Below, one piece after another: positions 9,974-21,100 of a DNA stretch of 64,000 nucleotides (positions within the stretch are counted from its first letter, which is position 1; the number at the start of each line of letters is the position of its first letter). The DNA comes from Dendrobium chrysotoxum (lineage: Eukaryota > Streptophyta > Magnoliopsida > Asparagales > Orchidaceae): contig CM034303.1 in NCBI GenBank assembly GCA_019925795.1, positions 55,599,931-55,663,930 on the forward strand, in the 5' to 3' direction. The notes under the pieces were generated by a model, which saw only the letters and a program-made list of their open reading frames with translations, searched no databases and had not been told where the DNA came from. The translations under genes and the position numbers were made by a program.

Positions 9974-12900
9974 ACTGTTGCTTCGGAAGAGGTAACTAGT
10001 TTGCGTGAAAGATGCTGGAACCGAGGTGTGGGAAGGGGTTTGGTTAGCAGATCGGCGAGCTGATCATTGGTAGAAATGTGGTGAAGTTGAATAGCCTTGT
10101 CCTTGACGTAGTTGCGGATGTAGTGACAATCCACCTCTATGTGTTTGGTACGCGCATGAAAGACGGGATTGTGAGCTAGCGCAATGGCGGAGGTGTTGTC
10201 GCAAGAGATAGAGGTAGCGGAGGACTGTGGACAGCCGAATTCTTGAAGCAGTCGGCGGAGCCAGATGACCTCGGCAGCGGCGGAGGCCAAAGCACGGTAT
10301 TCTGCTTCTGTTGAGGAACGAGCGACGGCGTTCTGTTTCTTGACGCTCCAGGAGACGAGTGACGATCCCAAAAAGGTGCAATAACCGGAAGTAGATTTCC
10401 GATCGGTGGCGTCTCCGGCCCAGTCGGAGTCCACGAAGGCGTGTAGATGGAGTGGAGATTTGCAAAACAAAGAAATGCCGAAGTGTAAGGTACCATTTAT
10501 ATATCGTAATAGACGTTTGAGTGCATCAAAATGAATGTTAAGGGGATTTTGCATAGATTGACATACCTTGTTGACGGCGAACGCAATGTCTGGCCGGGTT
10601 AAGGTGAGATATTGGAGAGAGCCGGCGAGTTGGCGATATAAAGTGGCATTAGAAAAGCTGACAGAGTTATCTGGATTAGAGGTATTTTTCAATAGGGAGG
10701 GGTTGTTGACGGATTTGCAGTTCAGCATGCCTGCCCGAGAGAGAATAGTGTGTGCGAATCTTTGCTGATTTAGGTGGAGACCGTAGGAGGTGTGGGTGAC
10801 TTGTATGCCGATGAATTGGGTTAAAGAGCCCAGATCACGCATGGTGAAGCGGGAGTGAAGATTGGTGAGGAGATTTTGGATAGAGGTAGTGCAGTTGCCG
10901 GTTAAGAGAATATCGTCGACGTACACGAGGAAATACATGACGATGCCTTTGATGTTATAGATGAGCAGTGAAGGATCGGAGGAGCTAAACGTGAAGCCGA
11001 GTGTTTGAAGGTAACCTGACAGGGTAGAATACCATTCGCGAGGCGATTGTTTGAGGCCGTAGAGGGCCTTTTTCAACCTGCAGACATAAGTAGGATGCGT
11101 GGTGTCTTTGAACCCAATAGGTTGTTTCATGTAGACGGTGTGGTTTAGACTGCCATGGAGAAAGGCGTTAGAGACGTCGAGTTGATGTATGGGCCATTGG
11201 TGGTGAAGAGCGACGATGAGAAGAACGCGGACGGTAGGAATTTTGGCAACAGGGCTGAACGTTTCGGTATAATCCAACCCGTATTCCTGATTGAAACCTT
11301 GGGCAACGAGGCGGGCTTTGTATCGAGCAACGGTGCCGTCGGCGAGATATTTAGTTCGAAAGGTCCATTTGGAGCCAAGAATATTTTGATTCGGAGGAGG
11401 AGGAACTAGATCCCACGTGCCTTGTGATTGCAAGGCTTGGAATTCCTGAGACATGGCCTGACGCCAATGGGATTCCTTTGCAGCCGCGGCGTAGGTTGTG
11501 GGATCAGGAGGAGTATCTTTATGAAGCAGATTAAATATGGGTTTGGGTTTCAGATGTCCAGTTTTGAATCTTGTCAGCATAGGATGGTGCGGACCATTTG
11601 CGGCTGGGGAAGGGTTGTCATCGTATTGATTTACCGCGGAGGGAGTTGGATCAGCTGCAGAGGTAAGAGAGGGTGCGGGTTGAGTTGCCGAGGGGGATTG
11701 ACTGTGAGTGGGGACGGGGGTAGAGGAGTTGGAGGATTGCGGTTTAACTGCAGGCGAATGGTGGATAACAGAGGTAGGAACGAGTGTGAGAGGGGGGAGA
11801 AGATTCGGATCCAAGGTAGACTGAGTGATTGCGGACCCATCTTGATATGGAAAGACAGCCTCGTTAAATATAACGTGCCGCGAGGTGTAAATCTTGCCGG
11901 TCTTAGGATCAAGGCAGAGATAGCCTTTTTGGGAGGTGGCATAGCCAATGAAAATGCAAGGTGTGGATAGGGGAGATAGTTTGTTGGCGGAGTAGGGTCG
12001 GAGCCAGGGATAGCATAAACAGCCGAAAATTTTTAGGTGCTTGTATGTAGGTTGTTTTTGATAGAGAATTTGGTAGGGACTGTTTTGATGGATGGTGGCC
12101 GTGGGAAGACGATTGATGAGATAAACAGAAGTGAGAAGAGCAGCGTCCCAGAAGGATTGAGGGAGATGAGCTTCAATGAGGAGGCTACGCACGGTTTCTA
12201 TAAGATGGCGGTGCTTGCGTTCAGCAACGCCGTTCTGAGCGGGTGTATGCGGGCAGGAGTATTGGTGAAGTATGCCTTGCTGTTTACAAAAAATTTTGAA
12301 TTGATTGTTTATAAACTCGCCGCCACCGTCAGAACGAAGAATTTTAATTTGTTTGTTAAATTGCCTAGATATCATCTTGTGAAATTCGATGAATTTGAGG
12401 AGAACTTCCGACTTGTGCGTAATGGGATAAACCCAGCAGTATTTAGAGTAATCATCAATAAAGCACACATAGTATTTGTAACCATTAGTAGAGAATATTG
12501 GAGACGGTCCCCAAACATCGGAATGAACGATTTCAAAACAAGCATGAGTATGGTTGAGAGATTTATTGAAAGGTAGCCGGTGGCTTTTAGCTAGCCGGCA
12601 GGAATTACACAAATTACTTTGAGCAGTGATACAAATAGAGGAAATGTTTTTAGAGAGCTGAAGAAGAGTTTGAGCCGCCGGATGACCAAGACGTTTGTGC
12701 CAGAGATGAGGAACCGCTTGAGTAGATAGGAGAGCCAGGTGCTGTTTGGGAGATGAAGAGCGGATGGGGTAGAGGCCGTTAATGCACGGTCCCGTGAGAA
12801 GTAGACGTCCCGTCGTCGAATCTTGAATATGAAATTTGTGAGGGAAGAATTTCACAGTGCAATGGTTGTCGGAGGTTAGCCGATGAACAGATATAAGATT

Positions 12901-14100
12901 AAAGGATAGATTGGGGACGTGATAAAGATTGTGAAGATTAAGGTTACCTTGAGGCAGAGGTAAAAGACCTTTACCTGTATGCTGAACAGGAACCTGATGG
13001 CCATTGCCGAGTGTAACATGATTGGAGCCGGTGTGAGGGGTCGTGGATTGAAGGTGTGACAAGTCTGAAGTGAGATGGGTGGAAGCGCCGCTATCAAGAA
13101 ACCATTCGGCTGAGCTGTTGGAGTCCGAAGGAGAGAACAGGGCCATTTTCTGAGCTTGCGATTCTTCGGTGTAATTTTCATCATGGCGGTACCAACATTT
13201 TAAGGCGGAATGTCCAGTCTTTGAACAGATTTGGCACGTGATGGAGCTTTGGCTGGTTTTGTCTGGACGACGGGAGGAGGGCCGAGAAGAACGATTTGGA
13301 TGATAGTTGCGACCGCGATTAAAATTGGAGCGTCCGCGACCGCGTCCGCGATGAGCAAGAAGAGCAGTTGAGGGGTCGGAGAGTTGGAGGTTTTGGAGAT
13401 CTTTGGTGGTGTCTTGAACAAGATTTTGTTCCTCGCTGCAGAGAAGAGTATATAGATCGTCGATGCTGATGGGTTGAAGATTGGTACGGATCGCCGTCTT
13501 GAAGGCTTGATATTGAGCTGGCAAGCCATTTAACGTATAGAAGATCACTTCTTCTGAATTGAGCGGGGAGTCGGTCGCCGCAATAGCGTCGACTTTGGAT
13601 TTGACGGAGAGAAGATACTGAGCCATGGTTTGGGTTTTCATGGAAAGATTGTTGAGTTCGTTGCGAAATTGAATACTGTGGGACCTGGTTGAGGATTGAA
13701 GGCGATGAGAAAGAGTTTCCCAAATGTCGAAGCAGTGGTCTAGAGAGAGCACATAGGGAAGAATACTGGGGGAAATAACAGAGTAGAGGGCGGCTGCCAG
13801 GTTTTGGTCAAGAAGGTTCCAAGATTGGACAGAGAAGGAACTGGCGGTGGAATCTTGGGAGGAAGGGCAAGTCCAGCTACCGTCAAGAAACCCGGCGAAG
13901 CCGTTTGCCCGGAAGATTTTAAAGACCTGGGAACGCCACATTGGGTATGTTTCGGCGGTGAGAGGAATGGAGATGACAGACTTGATGTTGCTCATAAGAA
14001 ATTTGAGTTGGGGAGGGATGGGAGGGAATTTGGATGATGGAGCTGAATCTTGAAGGGCTTCCTGCGCGTCGGCGTCGGTAGAGAGAGTGGACGCCTCCAT
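9970..14100 (-). CDS. Copia gag-pol polyprotein, intact
   Basis: A single frame of 1,376 aa starts about 50 bp after the primer-binding site. In order it shows: gag (about 35-250), an Arg/Gly-rich basic tract (250-265), the zinc knuckle CQICSKTGHSALKC (289-302), the aspartic protease active site DSGA (336-339), and integrase with its HHCC region (about 465-501) and DD35E triad (D528, D591, E627). A Pro/Ser/Thr-rich linker (about 760-845) follows, then reverse transcriptase with YVDD (1060-1063) and RNase H beginning FVDSDWAG (1222-1229). Integrase before RT is diagnostic of Ty1/copia. All listed catalytic residues are present. The product would be cleaved into capsid and enzymes inside virus-like particles. 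Confidence 0.97.
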   Translation of the reverse strand: MEASTLSTDADAQEALQDSAPSSKFPPIPPQLKFLMSNIKSVISIPLTAETYPMWRSQVFKIFRANGFAGFLDGSWTCPSSQDSTASSFSVQSWNLLDQNLAAALYSVISPSILPYVLSLDHCFDIWETLSHRLQSSTRSHSIQFRNELNNLSMKTQTMAQYLLSVKSKVDAIAATDSPLNSEEVIFYTLNGLPAQYQAFKTAIRTNLQPISIDDLYTLLCSEEQNLVQDTTKDLQNLQLSDPSTALLAHRGRGRGRSNFNRGRNYHPNRSSRPSSRRPDKTSQSSITCQICSKTGHSALKCWYRHDENYTEESQAQKMALFSPSDSNSSAEWFLDSGASTHLTSDLSHLQSTTPHTGSNHVTLGNGHQVPVQHTGKGLLPLPQGNLNLHNLYHVPNLSFNLISVHRLTSDNHCTVKFFPHKFHIQDSTTGRLLLTGPCINGLYPIRSSSPKQHLALLSTQAVPHLWHKRLGHPAAQTLLQLSKNISSICITAQSNLCNSCRLAKSHRLPFNKSLNHTHACFEIVHSDVWGPSPIFSTNGYKYYVCFIDDYSKYCWVYPITHKSEVLLKFIEFHKMISRQFNKQIKILRSDGGGEFINNQFKIFCKQQGILHQYSCPHTPAQNGVAERKHRHLIETVRSLLIEAHLPQSFWDAALLTSVYLINRLPTATIHQNSPYQILYQKQPTYKHLKIFGCLCYPWLRPYSANKLSPLSTPCIFIGYATSQKGYLCLDPKTGKIYTSRHVIFNEAVFPYQDGSAITQSTLDPNLLPPLTLVPTSVIHHSPAVKPQSSNSSTPVPTHSQSPSATQPAPSLTSAADPTPSAVNQYDDNPSPAANGPHHPMLTRFKTGHLKPKPIFNLLHKDTPPDPTTYAAAAKESHWRQAMSQEFQALQSQGTWDLVPPPPNQNILGSKWTFRTKYLADGTVARYKARLVAQGFNQEYGLDYTETFSPVAKIPTVRVLLIVALHHQWPIHQLDVSNAFLHGSLNHTVYMKQPIGFKDTTHPTYVCRLKKALYGLKQSPREWYSTLSGYLQTLGFTFSSSDPSLLIYNIKGIVMYFLVYVDDILLTGNCTTSIQNLLTNLHSRFTMRDLGSLTQFIGIQVTHTSYGLHLNQQRFAHTILSRAGMLNCKSVNNPSLLKNTSNPDNSVSFSNATLYRQLAGSLQYLTLTRPDIAFAVNKVCQSMQNPLNIHFDALKRLLRYINGTLHFGISLFCKSPLHLHAFVDSDWAGDATDRKSTSGYCTFLGSSLVSWSVKKQNAVARSSTEAEYRALASAAAEVIWLRRLLQEFGCPQSSATSISCDNTSAIALAHNPVFHARTKHIEVDCHYIRNYVKDKAIQLHHISTNDQLADLLTKPLPTPRFQHLSRKLVTSSEATV

Positions 14101-14141
14101 GGATACTCAGAGGCGAGTTGAGTGGGCGCTGGGAAAAGCCT

Positions 14142-14153
14142 GCTCTGATACCA
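14142..14153 (-). promoter_or_regulatory. Primer-binding site of the young copia element
   Basis: The minus strand reads TGGTATCAGAGC directly after the LTR, complementary to the 3' end of initiator tRNA-Met, the usual copia primer. Confidence 0.93.
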
Positions 14154-14355
14154 TGAAACGTTCCAAGAAGCAGCCGAATACAGGGAAGAAGAAAGAGAGA
14201 GACCAATAGAAATATTTCTCATTACATATCTATGCACTGTACATAACCCTCATATAAATAGCAGAGAGGAGTTATTAGAAACCAATGAGCTAGGTACACG
14301 TGTCTAAACAAGGAAAACAGTAAATACAAGACTATAGCGTATATGTATGTTAACA
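14154..14355 (-). repeat. 5' LTR of the young copia element
   Basis: 202 bp, with one difference from the LTR at 9,761-9,962. The adjacent AGATA at 14,356-14,360 is the target duplication. Confidence 0.95.
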
Positions 14356-14362
14356 AGATATA

Positions 14363-14577
14363 CCCACCTCTGTTTAGTTTGATTGGTCGGTGAATACAGT
14401 TGGAAACCCTCTAATTCGTATTCTATTCTCTTCGAACTGTAGCGTCTCTTAAGTGCGGGCCAGAAGGTTTCTGGGGTGGGTGCCTCTTCTACATCAGCCG
14501 AGGATTAGTCACGCCGCCAAGTGCCCTCTCAGGGGTGGCAGCAGGTAGATTGCCCGTTCCCAATAAAATTTTTTTTT
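14363..14577 (+). mobile_element. Probable short non-LTR retroposon (SINE-like)
   Basis: A GC-richer insert ending in T9 is absent from the equivalent place in unit 1. It is flanked by GGAGATATA: the right copy is 14,578-14,586, and the left copy is split by the copia insertion (9,754-9,760 plus 14,361-14,362). This nested reading is consistent with the copia duplication AGATA. The box promoters are weak, so the class is tentative. Unit 3 retains only a short AATTTTTTTTGGAGA remnant near 24,332. Confidence 0.55.
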
Positions 14578-14956
14578 GGAGATATAAAATAAAATAATTA
14601 ATTACTATAATATTAATAATTTTAAAAAATAAAAATTATCATTTAATTTTTTAAGAAATAAATTGTAATATTTCTTCTACTCAAATTATCTTTTTTAATA
14701 TATTAAATAAAAATAATAAAAAAAAGAGCTTTACATTTAGAAGCCTGTTTTAATAAATTAACATTATATTTTTATTATATTTAAATAGAATAAAATTAAA
14801 ATTAATAACAAAAATAGAAAAAAATAATTACATGAAGATAAATTTAAGAGTTCTTGAGATTAGTGTTCATGAAATGCACTAATCGTAATATAATGAATGG
14901 CAAGTAAACCATCCTAATCGTTAATTGAAAAAAATTTCCCCTGAAACAATCGAAAT
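14578..14956 (+). repeat. Unit 2 upstream region, proximal part
   Basis: It continues the repeated upstream region (GGAGATATAAAATAAAAT) and reaches the first P450. The last 150 bp match the region before the second P450 (shared TCATGAAATGCAC and TAATCGTTAAT), so this is probably the conserved core promoter area. Confidence 0.8.
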
Positions 14957-14963
14957 TATATAG
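14957..14963 (+). promoter_or_regulatory. TATA box of the first P450
   Basis: TATATAG lies 33 bp before the start codon. The same heptamer lies at almost the same distance (32 bp) before the second P450, so spacing is conserved. It implies a very short 5' leader. Confidence 0.6.
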
Positions 14964-14995
14964 TCGAACTTTCTGAGAACGGAGCGAAGAATCAA

Positions 14996-16747
14996 ATGGC
15001 TCTCCTAATCTTCGTTTTCATCTTCGTCACTTTCATCCTCACCTCTCTCCTCCTCCTCTCCGGCAATCACCGGCGGCGAATGCGCCGCCTGCCGCCGGGA
15101 CCGAATGGTTGGCCGATCATTGGAAACCTTCCGCAACTAGGGCCCAAACCTCACCAGACACTACACGCCCTTTCGAAAACCTTCGGCCCAATCCTCAGCC
15201 TCCGTCTGGGCGCCTTCGACGTCATCGTCGCGTCGTCCGCCGCCGCCGCTTCTCAATTTCTCCGTACCCATGACGCAAATTTCAGCAGCCGGCCACCCAA
15301 CTCCGGCGCCAAGCACGTCGCCTACAACCACCAGGATCTCGTATTCGCACCGTACGGTGCACGGTGGCGCACGCTAAGGCGTCTGTGCACCTTGCATCTT
15401 TTTTCCTCGAAGGCGATGGAAGATTTTCAGCATGTTCGGGGAGGGGAGGTGGAGCGGCTCGTGCGGAGAATAGCGGAGAAAGGGGGAGAGGCGGTGCATG
15501 TTGGTGGGGAGGTGAACACGTGTGTGACCAATGCGCTGACGCGTGTGACGGTGGGGCGGCGGGTGTTTGGGGGAAACGGGGAGAAGGAAGGGGCAGAGGA
15601 GTTTAAGGAGATGGTGGTGGAGCTTTTGAGGCTCGCCGGAGTTTTTAACATCGGCGATTTTGTCCCCGGTTTGGGATGGCTTGATTTACAGGTAACCGTT
15701 CAACCAGCTCGGCCTCACTTCAACGAGTCAAATTTATGTCTACTCCATAGAAAATATAATAATATAATATACACTTAAACTTTATTAGAATAAACACGTA
15801 ATGAATTACAGGGAGTGGTGAAGAAGATGAAGAAGTTGCATAGAAGATTTGATGAATTCTTCGACGGAATAATTGCTGAGCATAGAGAATTAGCAGAAGA
15901 GAAAGCTGATTCTGATGGAAAACGCAGCGATATGCTCAGCTTACTCATTGGGCTAAAAGAGGAAGAAGCTGGTGGAGAAGGAATCAAGCTTACAGATACA
16001 GGCATCAAGGCCCTCCTACTGGTAATATATATCACTTTTTTTGTTTTTGGTTATTTTCTTCTATGGTATTGCTTCATATTTTATTGGTCTATGTAGAATC
16101 TTTTTGTAGCCGGAACTGACACGACGTCGAGCACAGTAGAATGGGCTTTGGCCGAGCTACTCCGTCACCCAAATCTCCTAAAACAAGCCCAAATTGAGCT
16201 GGATTCGGTTGTCGGATCCGATCGGCTCGTCTCTGAGTCTGATCTCCCCAACCTTCCCTTCCTCCAAGCCGCTGTCAAAGAGACCTTCCGCCTCCATCCC
16301 TCAACCCCACTCTCCCTTCCGCGCATTGCTTCCAAGGATTGCGAGATCGATGGCTACTTGATTCCTGAAGGTTCCACTCTCTTGGTTAATGTCTGGTCCA
16401 TTGCACGGGACCCATCCGTATGGCCCGACGAGCCATTAGCTTTTCGGCCTGAGCGTTTTCTTATGGGCGGTCTTCATGAGGGAGTAGATCTCAAAGGGAA
16501 TGATTTTGAGCTCATTCCGTTTGGTGCCGGGCGGAGAATTTGTGTAGGATTGAGTTTGGGTTTGAGAATGGTTCAATTCATGACAGCGACGATGATTCAT
16601 GCCTTCGATTGGGGTTTGGTCCAAGGACAAATGGTAGAAAATCTCGATATGGAGGAGGCTTATGGGCTCGGTCTTCGCAGAGCTGTGCCGCTAGTCGCTA
16701 AGCCTACGACTAGGCTATCCCCAATGGCTTATCCTAAAAATGTTTAA
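14996..16747 (+). CDS. CYP75B: Cytochrome P450, flavonoid 3'-hydroxylase-like (CYP75B type), copy 1
   Basis: Exons 14,996-15,691, 15,812-16,021 and 16,097-16,747 join in phase 0 to 518 codons. All introns are GT-AG (120 and 75 bp). Visible parts: N-terminal membrane anchor (residues 2-21), basic stretch, PPGP hinge (33-36), I-helix AGTDTTS (307-313), ExxR as KETFR (363-367), FRPERF (about 419-423) and haem loop PFGAGRRIC with ligand Cys451. Blocks such as THDANFSSRPPNSGA and AGVFNIGDF are those of flavonoid 3'-hydroxylases. The family hydroxylates the flavonoid B ring at the ER membrane with NADPH and a P450 reductase. Literature F3'H signatures are altered: VIVASS for VVVAAS, GGLH for GGEK, VDLKG for VDVKG. 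The substrate could therefore differ. The 75-bp intron is near the lower limit for plants. Confidence 0.92.
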
Positions 16748-16822
16748 GTTGGCTTGTTCGCTAATTCAAAGCATCAACCTTTATTTTTAAGACTCTGTGA
16801 GTAGGGAATATTACGTAGCTAA

Positions 16823-16940
16823 GGCTTTGTTTGAAGCGGCCTTTTTACTGTCTCTTAAAATAATTTTTTCGTATAAAAATATTAATTTTTGTGCTAAAAA
16901 ATTATTTTAAGAAGCATTAAAAAGCCGTCTCAAGGAAGCC
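16823..16940. mobile_element. Tourist-like MITE (PIF/Harbinger type), 118 bp
   Basis: Inverted ends GGCTTTGTTTGAAGC and the complement of GCCGTCTCAAGGAAGCC are flanked by TAA on both sides. The DNA beyond it matches the DNA beyond the MITE at 28,393, so this insertion predates the duplication of the P450 unit. Confidence 0.82.
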
Positions 16941-16943
16941 TAA

Positions 16944-17479
16944 GATTATCCTTTTTTTTAATTATATTTTAATTTGAAAAAAGTTTTAAAAAAGTTTTGA
17001 GGGTATGATATGGGTATTGTTATGAAATATAAGGTGTATTTCATAAATTAGCTTTATCAAATTTGGTCTTTGAAATCCATGTGTTTTTTTAAGCTTCTGG
17101 CAGTGACACTTGGAGCTTTTGAGCTTCATTTATCATCCACTCCTGTATTAAGTTTAAGCTTATTAATAAAATAATACGAATATTATACGAGATATGAGAA
17201 TTACTCATTTAATAAAGCAAATCACATAATTCGGAGTTTATTCGGAGTTTATTCATAGCAGATTTTTAGAGAATTTATTATCATTTTCATCTGTTAACTC
17301 CTCGATTGCACCAACACGTTTGGAAAGCTTATTGAGCCCAATTTTTTAGTTTAAAATTTAAATATTCAGTTTTTTTTTTATAAATTTTTTACTTTTAATA
17401 TATAATTAATTTAAAAGGATTAAAATATATTATATAATGTTAATTCAAATTAATTTTTAAATATATTATAAGTTATATC
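16944..17479. other. Downstream flank of P450 copy 1
   Basis: AT-rich. 16,944-17,060 matches the DNA after copy 2 (28,529-28,650). 17,098-17,315 matches the orphan downstream region of unit 1 (8,077-8,540). No gene is seen. Confidence 0.7.
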
Positions 17480-17566
17480 GAGCAACTCAACAAGCTTTCG
17501 AGTAGAGCCAGACTGAGCTTGAGCTCGTTTAATATACGAGCTCGAGTATAGGCTTGAGCTCGAAGT
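17480..17566. mobile_element. Left part of a GAGCTCG-rich hAT-like element split by copia
   Basis: The stretch is full of GAGCTCG and TTGAGCTCG palindromes and continues after the copia element at 22,233-22,275, ending in CTTACAACCCTA. The TAGGGTTGTAAG-type terminus is common in plant hAT MITEs. The left terminus was not found, so it is called a fragment. Confidence 0.45.
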
Positions 17567-17571
17567 GTGAG

Positions 17572-17777
17572 TATAGAATACAAGAAAACAAGCAGAGCAG
17601 GAAAACAGGGAAAGTATCTTGACAGTAACTTTCTTGACTTTCATTCATTGATACGATCATTTATTTATAGTGATTTGTTACAAGAGTTAGTTATAAGTAT
17701 GTGGTTTAGAAGCTACCATGTGGCAAGAAAGTTAGTTACATGTATGTGGTTGTGGCGCTGACACGTTCCTGCTTATA
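17572..17777 (-). repeat. 3' LTR of the older copia
   Basis: 206 bp. Its termini have decayed from TG...CA to TA...TA (TATAGAATAC ... CTGCTTATA). Confidence 0.9.
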
Positions 17778-18147
17778 GCCCCCCACAAATTGATGATGGA
17801 GTTGCTTCAATCAGTTTGCTTGATTGTAGTTTGAACTGAAGGATGGGAAGAGGTTTGGTGAAGATGTCAGCAAGTTGGTCTTGTGTACATATATGATGAA
17901 TTGAAATATGCTTTGTTTGGATACAATCTCGAATGAAATGACAGTCAACTTCAATGTGTTTTATTCGTGCATGAAATATTAGCTTATTTGCTAATGCTAT
18001 AGCAGAAGTGTTGTCACAGTAGACAATAGTGTGTTCGGTCTGAGTAAGATGAAAATCTTCAAGTAATCTTCTCAGCTAGATTATTTCTGATGCAACTGTG
18101 GCGAGGCTTCTATATTCGACCTCAATGGAAGACCTTGCTACCGTTGA

Positions 18148-21100
18148 TTACTTTTTAACTTGCCAAGAGATCAGAGTTTTGCCTAAGAAGTTGCAGTAAC
18201 CGGAGATTGATTTTCTATTGTCTGAGTTGCTTGCCCAGTCAGAATCGACGTATCCTCGAAGTGTAAGACTGTCGGCATACAATGGAAGACCATAGTTGGA
18301 TGTACCTTGGATGTATCGAAGGAGCCTCTTGAGATTTTCAAAATGGATGTTAAGGGGTTTATGCATCTGTTAGCAGAGCTGATGAACTGCGAATTGTATG
18401 TCTGGGTGTGTTAACGTCAGATATTGCAATGAGCCTATTAAGTGGCGATATAGCTGTGGTTGTGAGAAGTCTTCATTTGAGTCATTTCTAATGACTGTTT
18501 TGCACGAAATTGGAGTGGAGATTGGTTTTGCATTGTTCATACCATCTCTTTCTAGTATCTTTTGAGCATACTATCGTTGATGCAAGATTACTCCGTATTT
18601 AGTCGGAACAGCTTGAATGCCCATAAATTGTGCGAGTGGGCCTAGGCTTCGCATCTGAAATCTTTCTTGCAGGCTTAAGAGGAGTTGGTTTATTTCAGTT
18701 GGCGAGTTTTTCGTTAGTAGAATATCATCTACATATATCAGTATGTACATACGAATTTGTCCTGCTTTGTATGTAAGTAGAGATGGGTCTGCTGCACTGA
18801 TTTGAAACCCGAAATCTTGTAGATGATGAGAGAAAGAGTTGAACACCATTCTCTTGGTGACTGTTTTAGTCCGTAAAGCACCTTTTTCAACTTGCATACG
18901 TAGTTGGGATGCAATGAGTCTTGAAATCCTGTTGGTTGTTGCATATACACTGTTTCTGATAAATTGCCATGTAAGAAGGCATTAGATACGTCTACTTAGT
19001 GAATTGCCCATTTGTGATATAGTGTTATAAGGATTAGAATTCGAATGGTAGATGTTTTCTCTGCTGGACTGAACATCTCAGTATAATCTATACCATGTTC
19101 TTGATTGAATCCTTTTGCTACTAATCGAGCTTTGTATCTTTCCACTGAGCCGTCAGCCTTTAGTTTGGTTCGAAACGTCCATTTGTAGCCAAGGATGCTT
19201 TGATTTGGTGAAGGTGGGACTAGATCTCATGTTCCCTGAGCTTGAAGCACTTGGAATTCCTGTGACATTGCCGACCGCCAATGCTCAATTTTAACAGCTT
19301 GATTGTAAGTTGTTGGTTCAATTGGCTGAAGTATGTGGGACAGATCAAATACTTTCTTCGATTTGTTGTGACCACTTTTGAATCGAGTGATCATGGAATG
19401 TGTGGGCCGAGTCTGTGGATCAAGAGAAAATGGCATTGCTTCTGACTGATTCTTAGATGTTGTTAGGATATTGGGATCGAATTGTGATGGTGGTGTGGAA
19501 TTGACTAGTTTGGACGGTGGCTGAGGGTGACTTATTGTGGTTGATTCTCTGAGGGAGCTGGGTAAGCTGTGGGTAGGAATAAGTAGTAGAGGTGGTGTAG
19601 AAGATGATGATGATGTAGTGTTGTTTGAATTGGTGGAAGCTTTTGCAAAAGGGAATACTGCTTCATTAAACACAATATGACGTGAGGTGTAAATTTTGTT
19701 TGTGGTTGGATCTAGGCAGCGATAGCCTTTTTGAAATGGTGGATAATCGATGAATACACTGGATAAGATAGAGGAGATAGTTTACTAGATGAATAAGATT
19801 TTAGCCAGGGTTAGCAGAGGCAGCTGAATACCTTTAGATGATTATATGTGGGTTGAATGCCATAGAGAATTTCTTATGGGGACTTGTTTTGAGTTTTGGA
19901 GGATGGTAAGCGGTTTATCAGATAGGTTGCAGTCATGAGTGTATCCACCCATAGATGATGAGGAAGAGAGGCTTTGATTAGAAGTGTTCAAATGGTTTCC
20001 GTTAGATGACGATGTTTGCGTTACGCGATTCCATTTTGAGGAGGAGAATAGGGACATGTTTATTGATGAATGATGCCCTAATGCTTTAGTAATGTCATGA
20101 ATTTGTTATTAACGAATTACCCACCCCCATCCGTGCGAAGAGTACAGATGGTGGTGTGAAATTGACATTCTAACATGCTTTTGAATTCAAGAAATTTGTA
20201 AATGACTTCTAACTTTTGAGTGAGTGGATAAATCCAAGTATATTTGGAGAAGTCAAAATCATAATCCTTGAATCCAGATTCGTAACAGTCATCAATGAAT
20301 GAAACACAATATCTATATCCATGAGTAGACACAAAGGGAGAGGGTCCCCAAACATTAGAGTGAAGTAAAGAAACAAGAGAAGTACTACATTTTTGAGAAA
20401 CTGAAAATGGTAGTCGGTGGCTTTTATCCATCCGACAGGCATTACACATGGATGCAGTATTTGAAATGCAGATATCTGTATGGTTTTTGGCCAGTCCGAA
20501 TAGAGTTTGGGAAGAGGGATGACCGAGTCTCCGATGCCATAATTCTGGAACTGTTTGTATGGATATGAGAGCGAGCTGAGATGTGTTTGATTTCTTGGAT
20601 AATATGGTATGGAATGGATAGAGACAGTTAATACATGGACCCGTGAGAAGAAGTTGGCGGGTCTTCTGATCCATGATTTGATAGCCAGTGGATGAAAAGG
20701 TTATGAGGTAATTATTGTCAGTAGCAAGCCGATGAACAGATAGTAGATTGAATGAAAGAGCGGGAACTAGATTCAATTGAGATAGTTGAAGACTACCTGT
20801 GGGTGTAGGAAGGAGATCTTTGCCTGTATTGTGGATTGGTAGCTGTTATCCGTTTCCCAGAACGACTTGATTCATCCCGTTGTAGGCTTGAGATGTTTGT
20901 AGCTGATTGGGGTCGGATGTGAGATGCGCGGAGGCTCCGCTGTATAGGTACCAGTCAGTGGTAGTTGTTGGCGAGTGGCTTGTGAAGAGAGTAGTTGTAG
21001 GTTGCTCCGAATTGTATTGGGCGTCATGTCGATGCCAACATTTAACAGCTGAGTGGCCGAATTTGCCACAAATTTGACAAGTGATCGACTATCTTGGAGA

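Larger units (their letters stand above)
9761..14355 (-). mobile_element. Near-intact, young Ty1/copia LTR retrotransposon
   Basis: A complete element of 4,595 bp: two 202-bp LTRs, a tRNA-Met-type primer-binding site, one uninterrupted gag-pol frame of 1,376 codons, a polypurine tract and a perfect 5-bp target duplication AGATA (9,756-9,760 and 14,356-14,360). By eye the LTRs differ at a single base (TTATTTGAAA versus TTATTAGAAA), so insertion was recent and the element could be mobile. It inserted in the duplicated flank of a short retroposon (14,363) in the P450 promoter region. Lineage within copia is not certain. Confidence 0.97.

Noticed and set aside
10064..14237. Many open frames on the plus strand and in other minus frames across the young copia element
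   Set aside because: They are shadows of the 1,376-codon gag-pol frame and have no independent similarity.
15364..16630. Overlapping frames on both strands within P450 copy 1 (and the same in copy 2 at 25,842-28,272)
   Set aside because: They arise from the GC-rich coding strand. None has splice or domain support.
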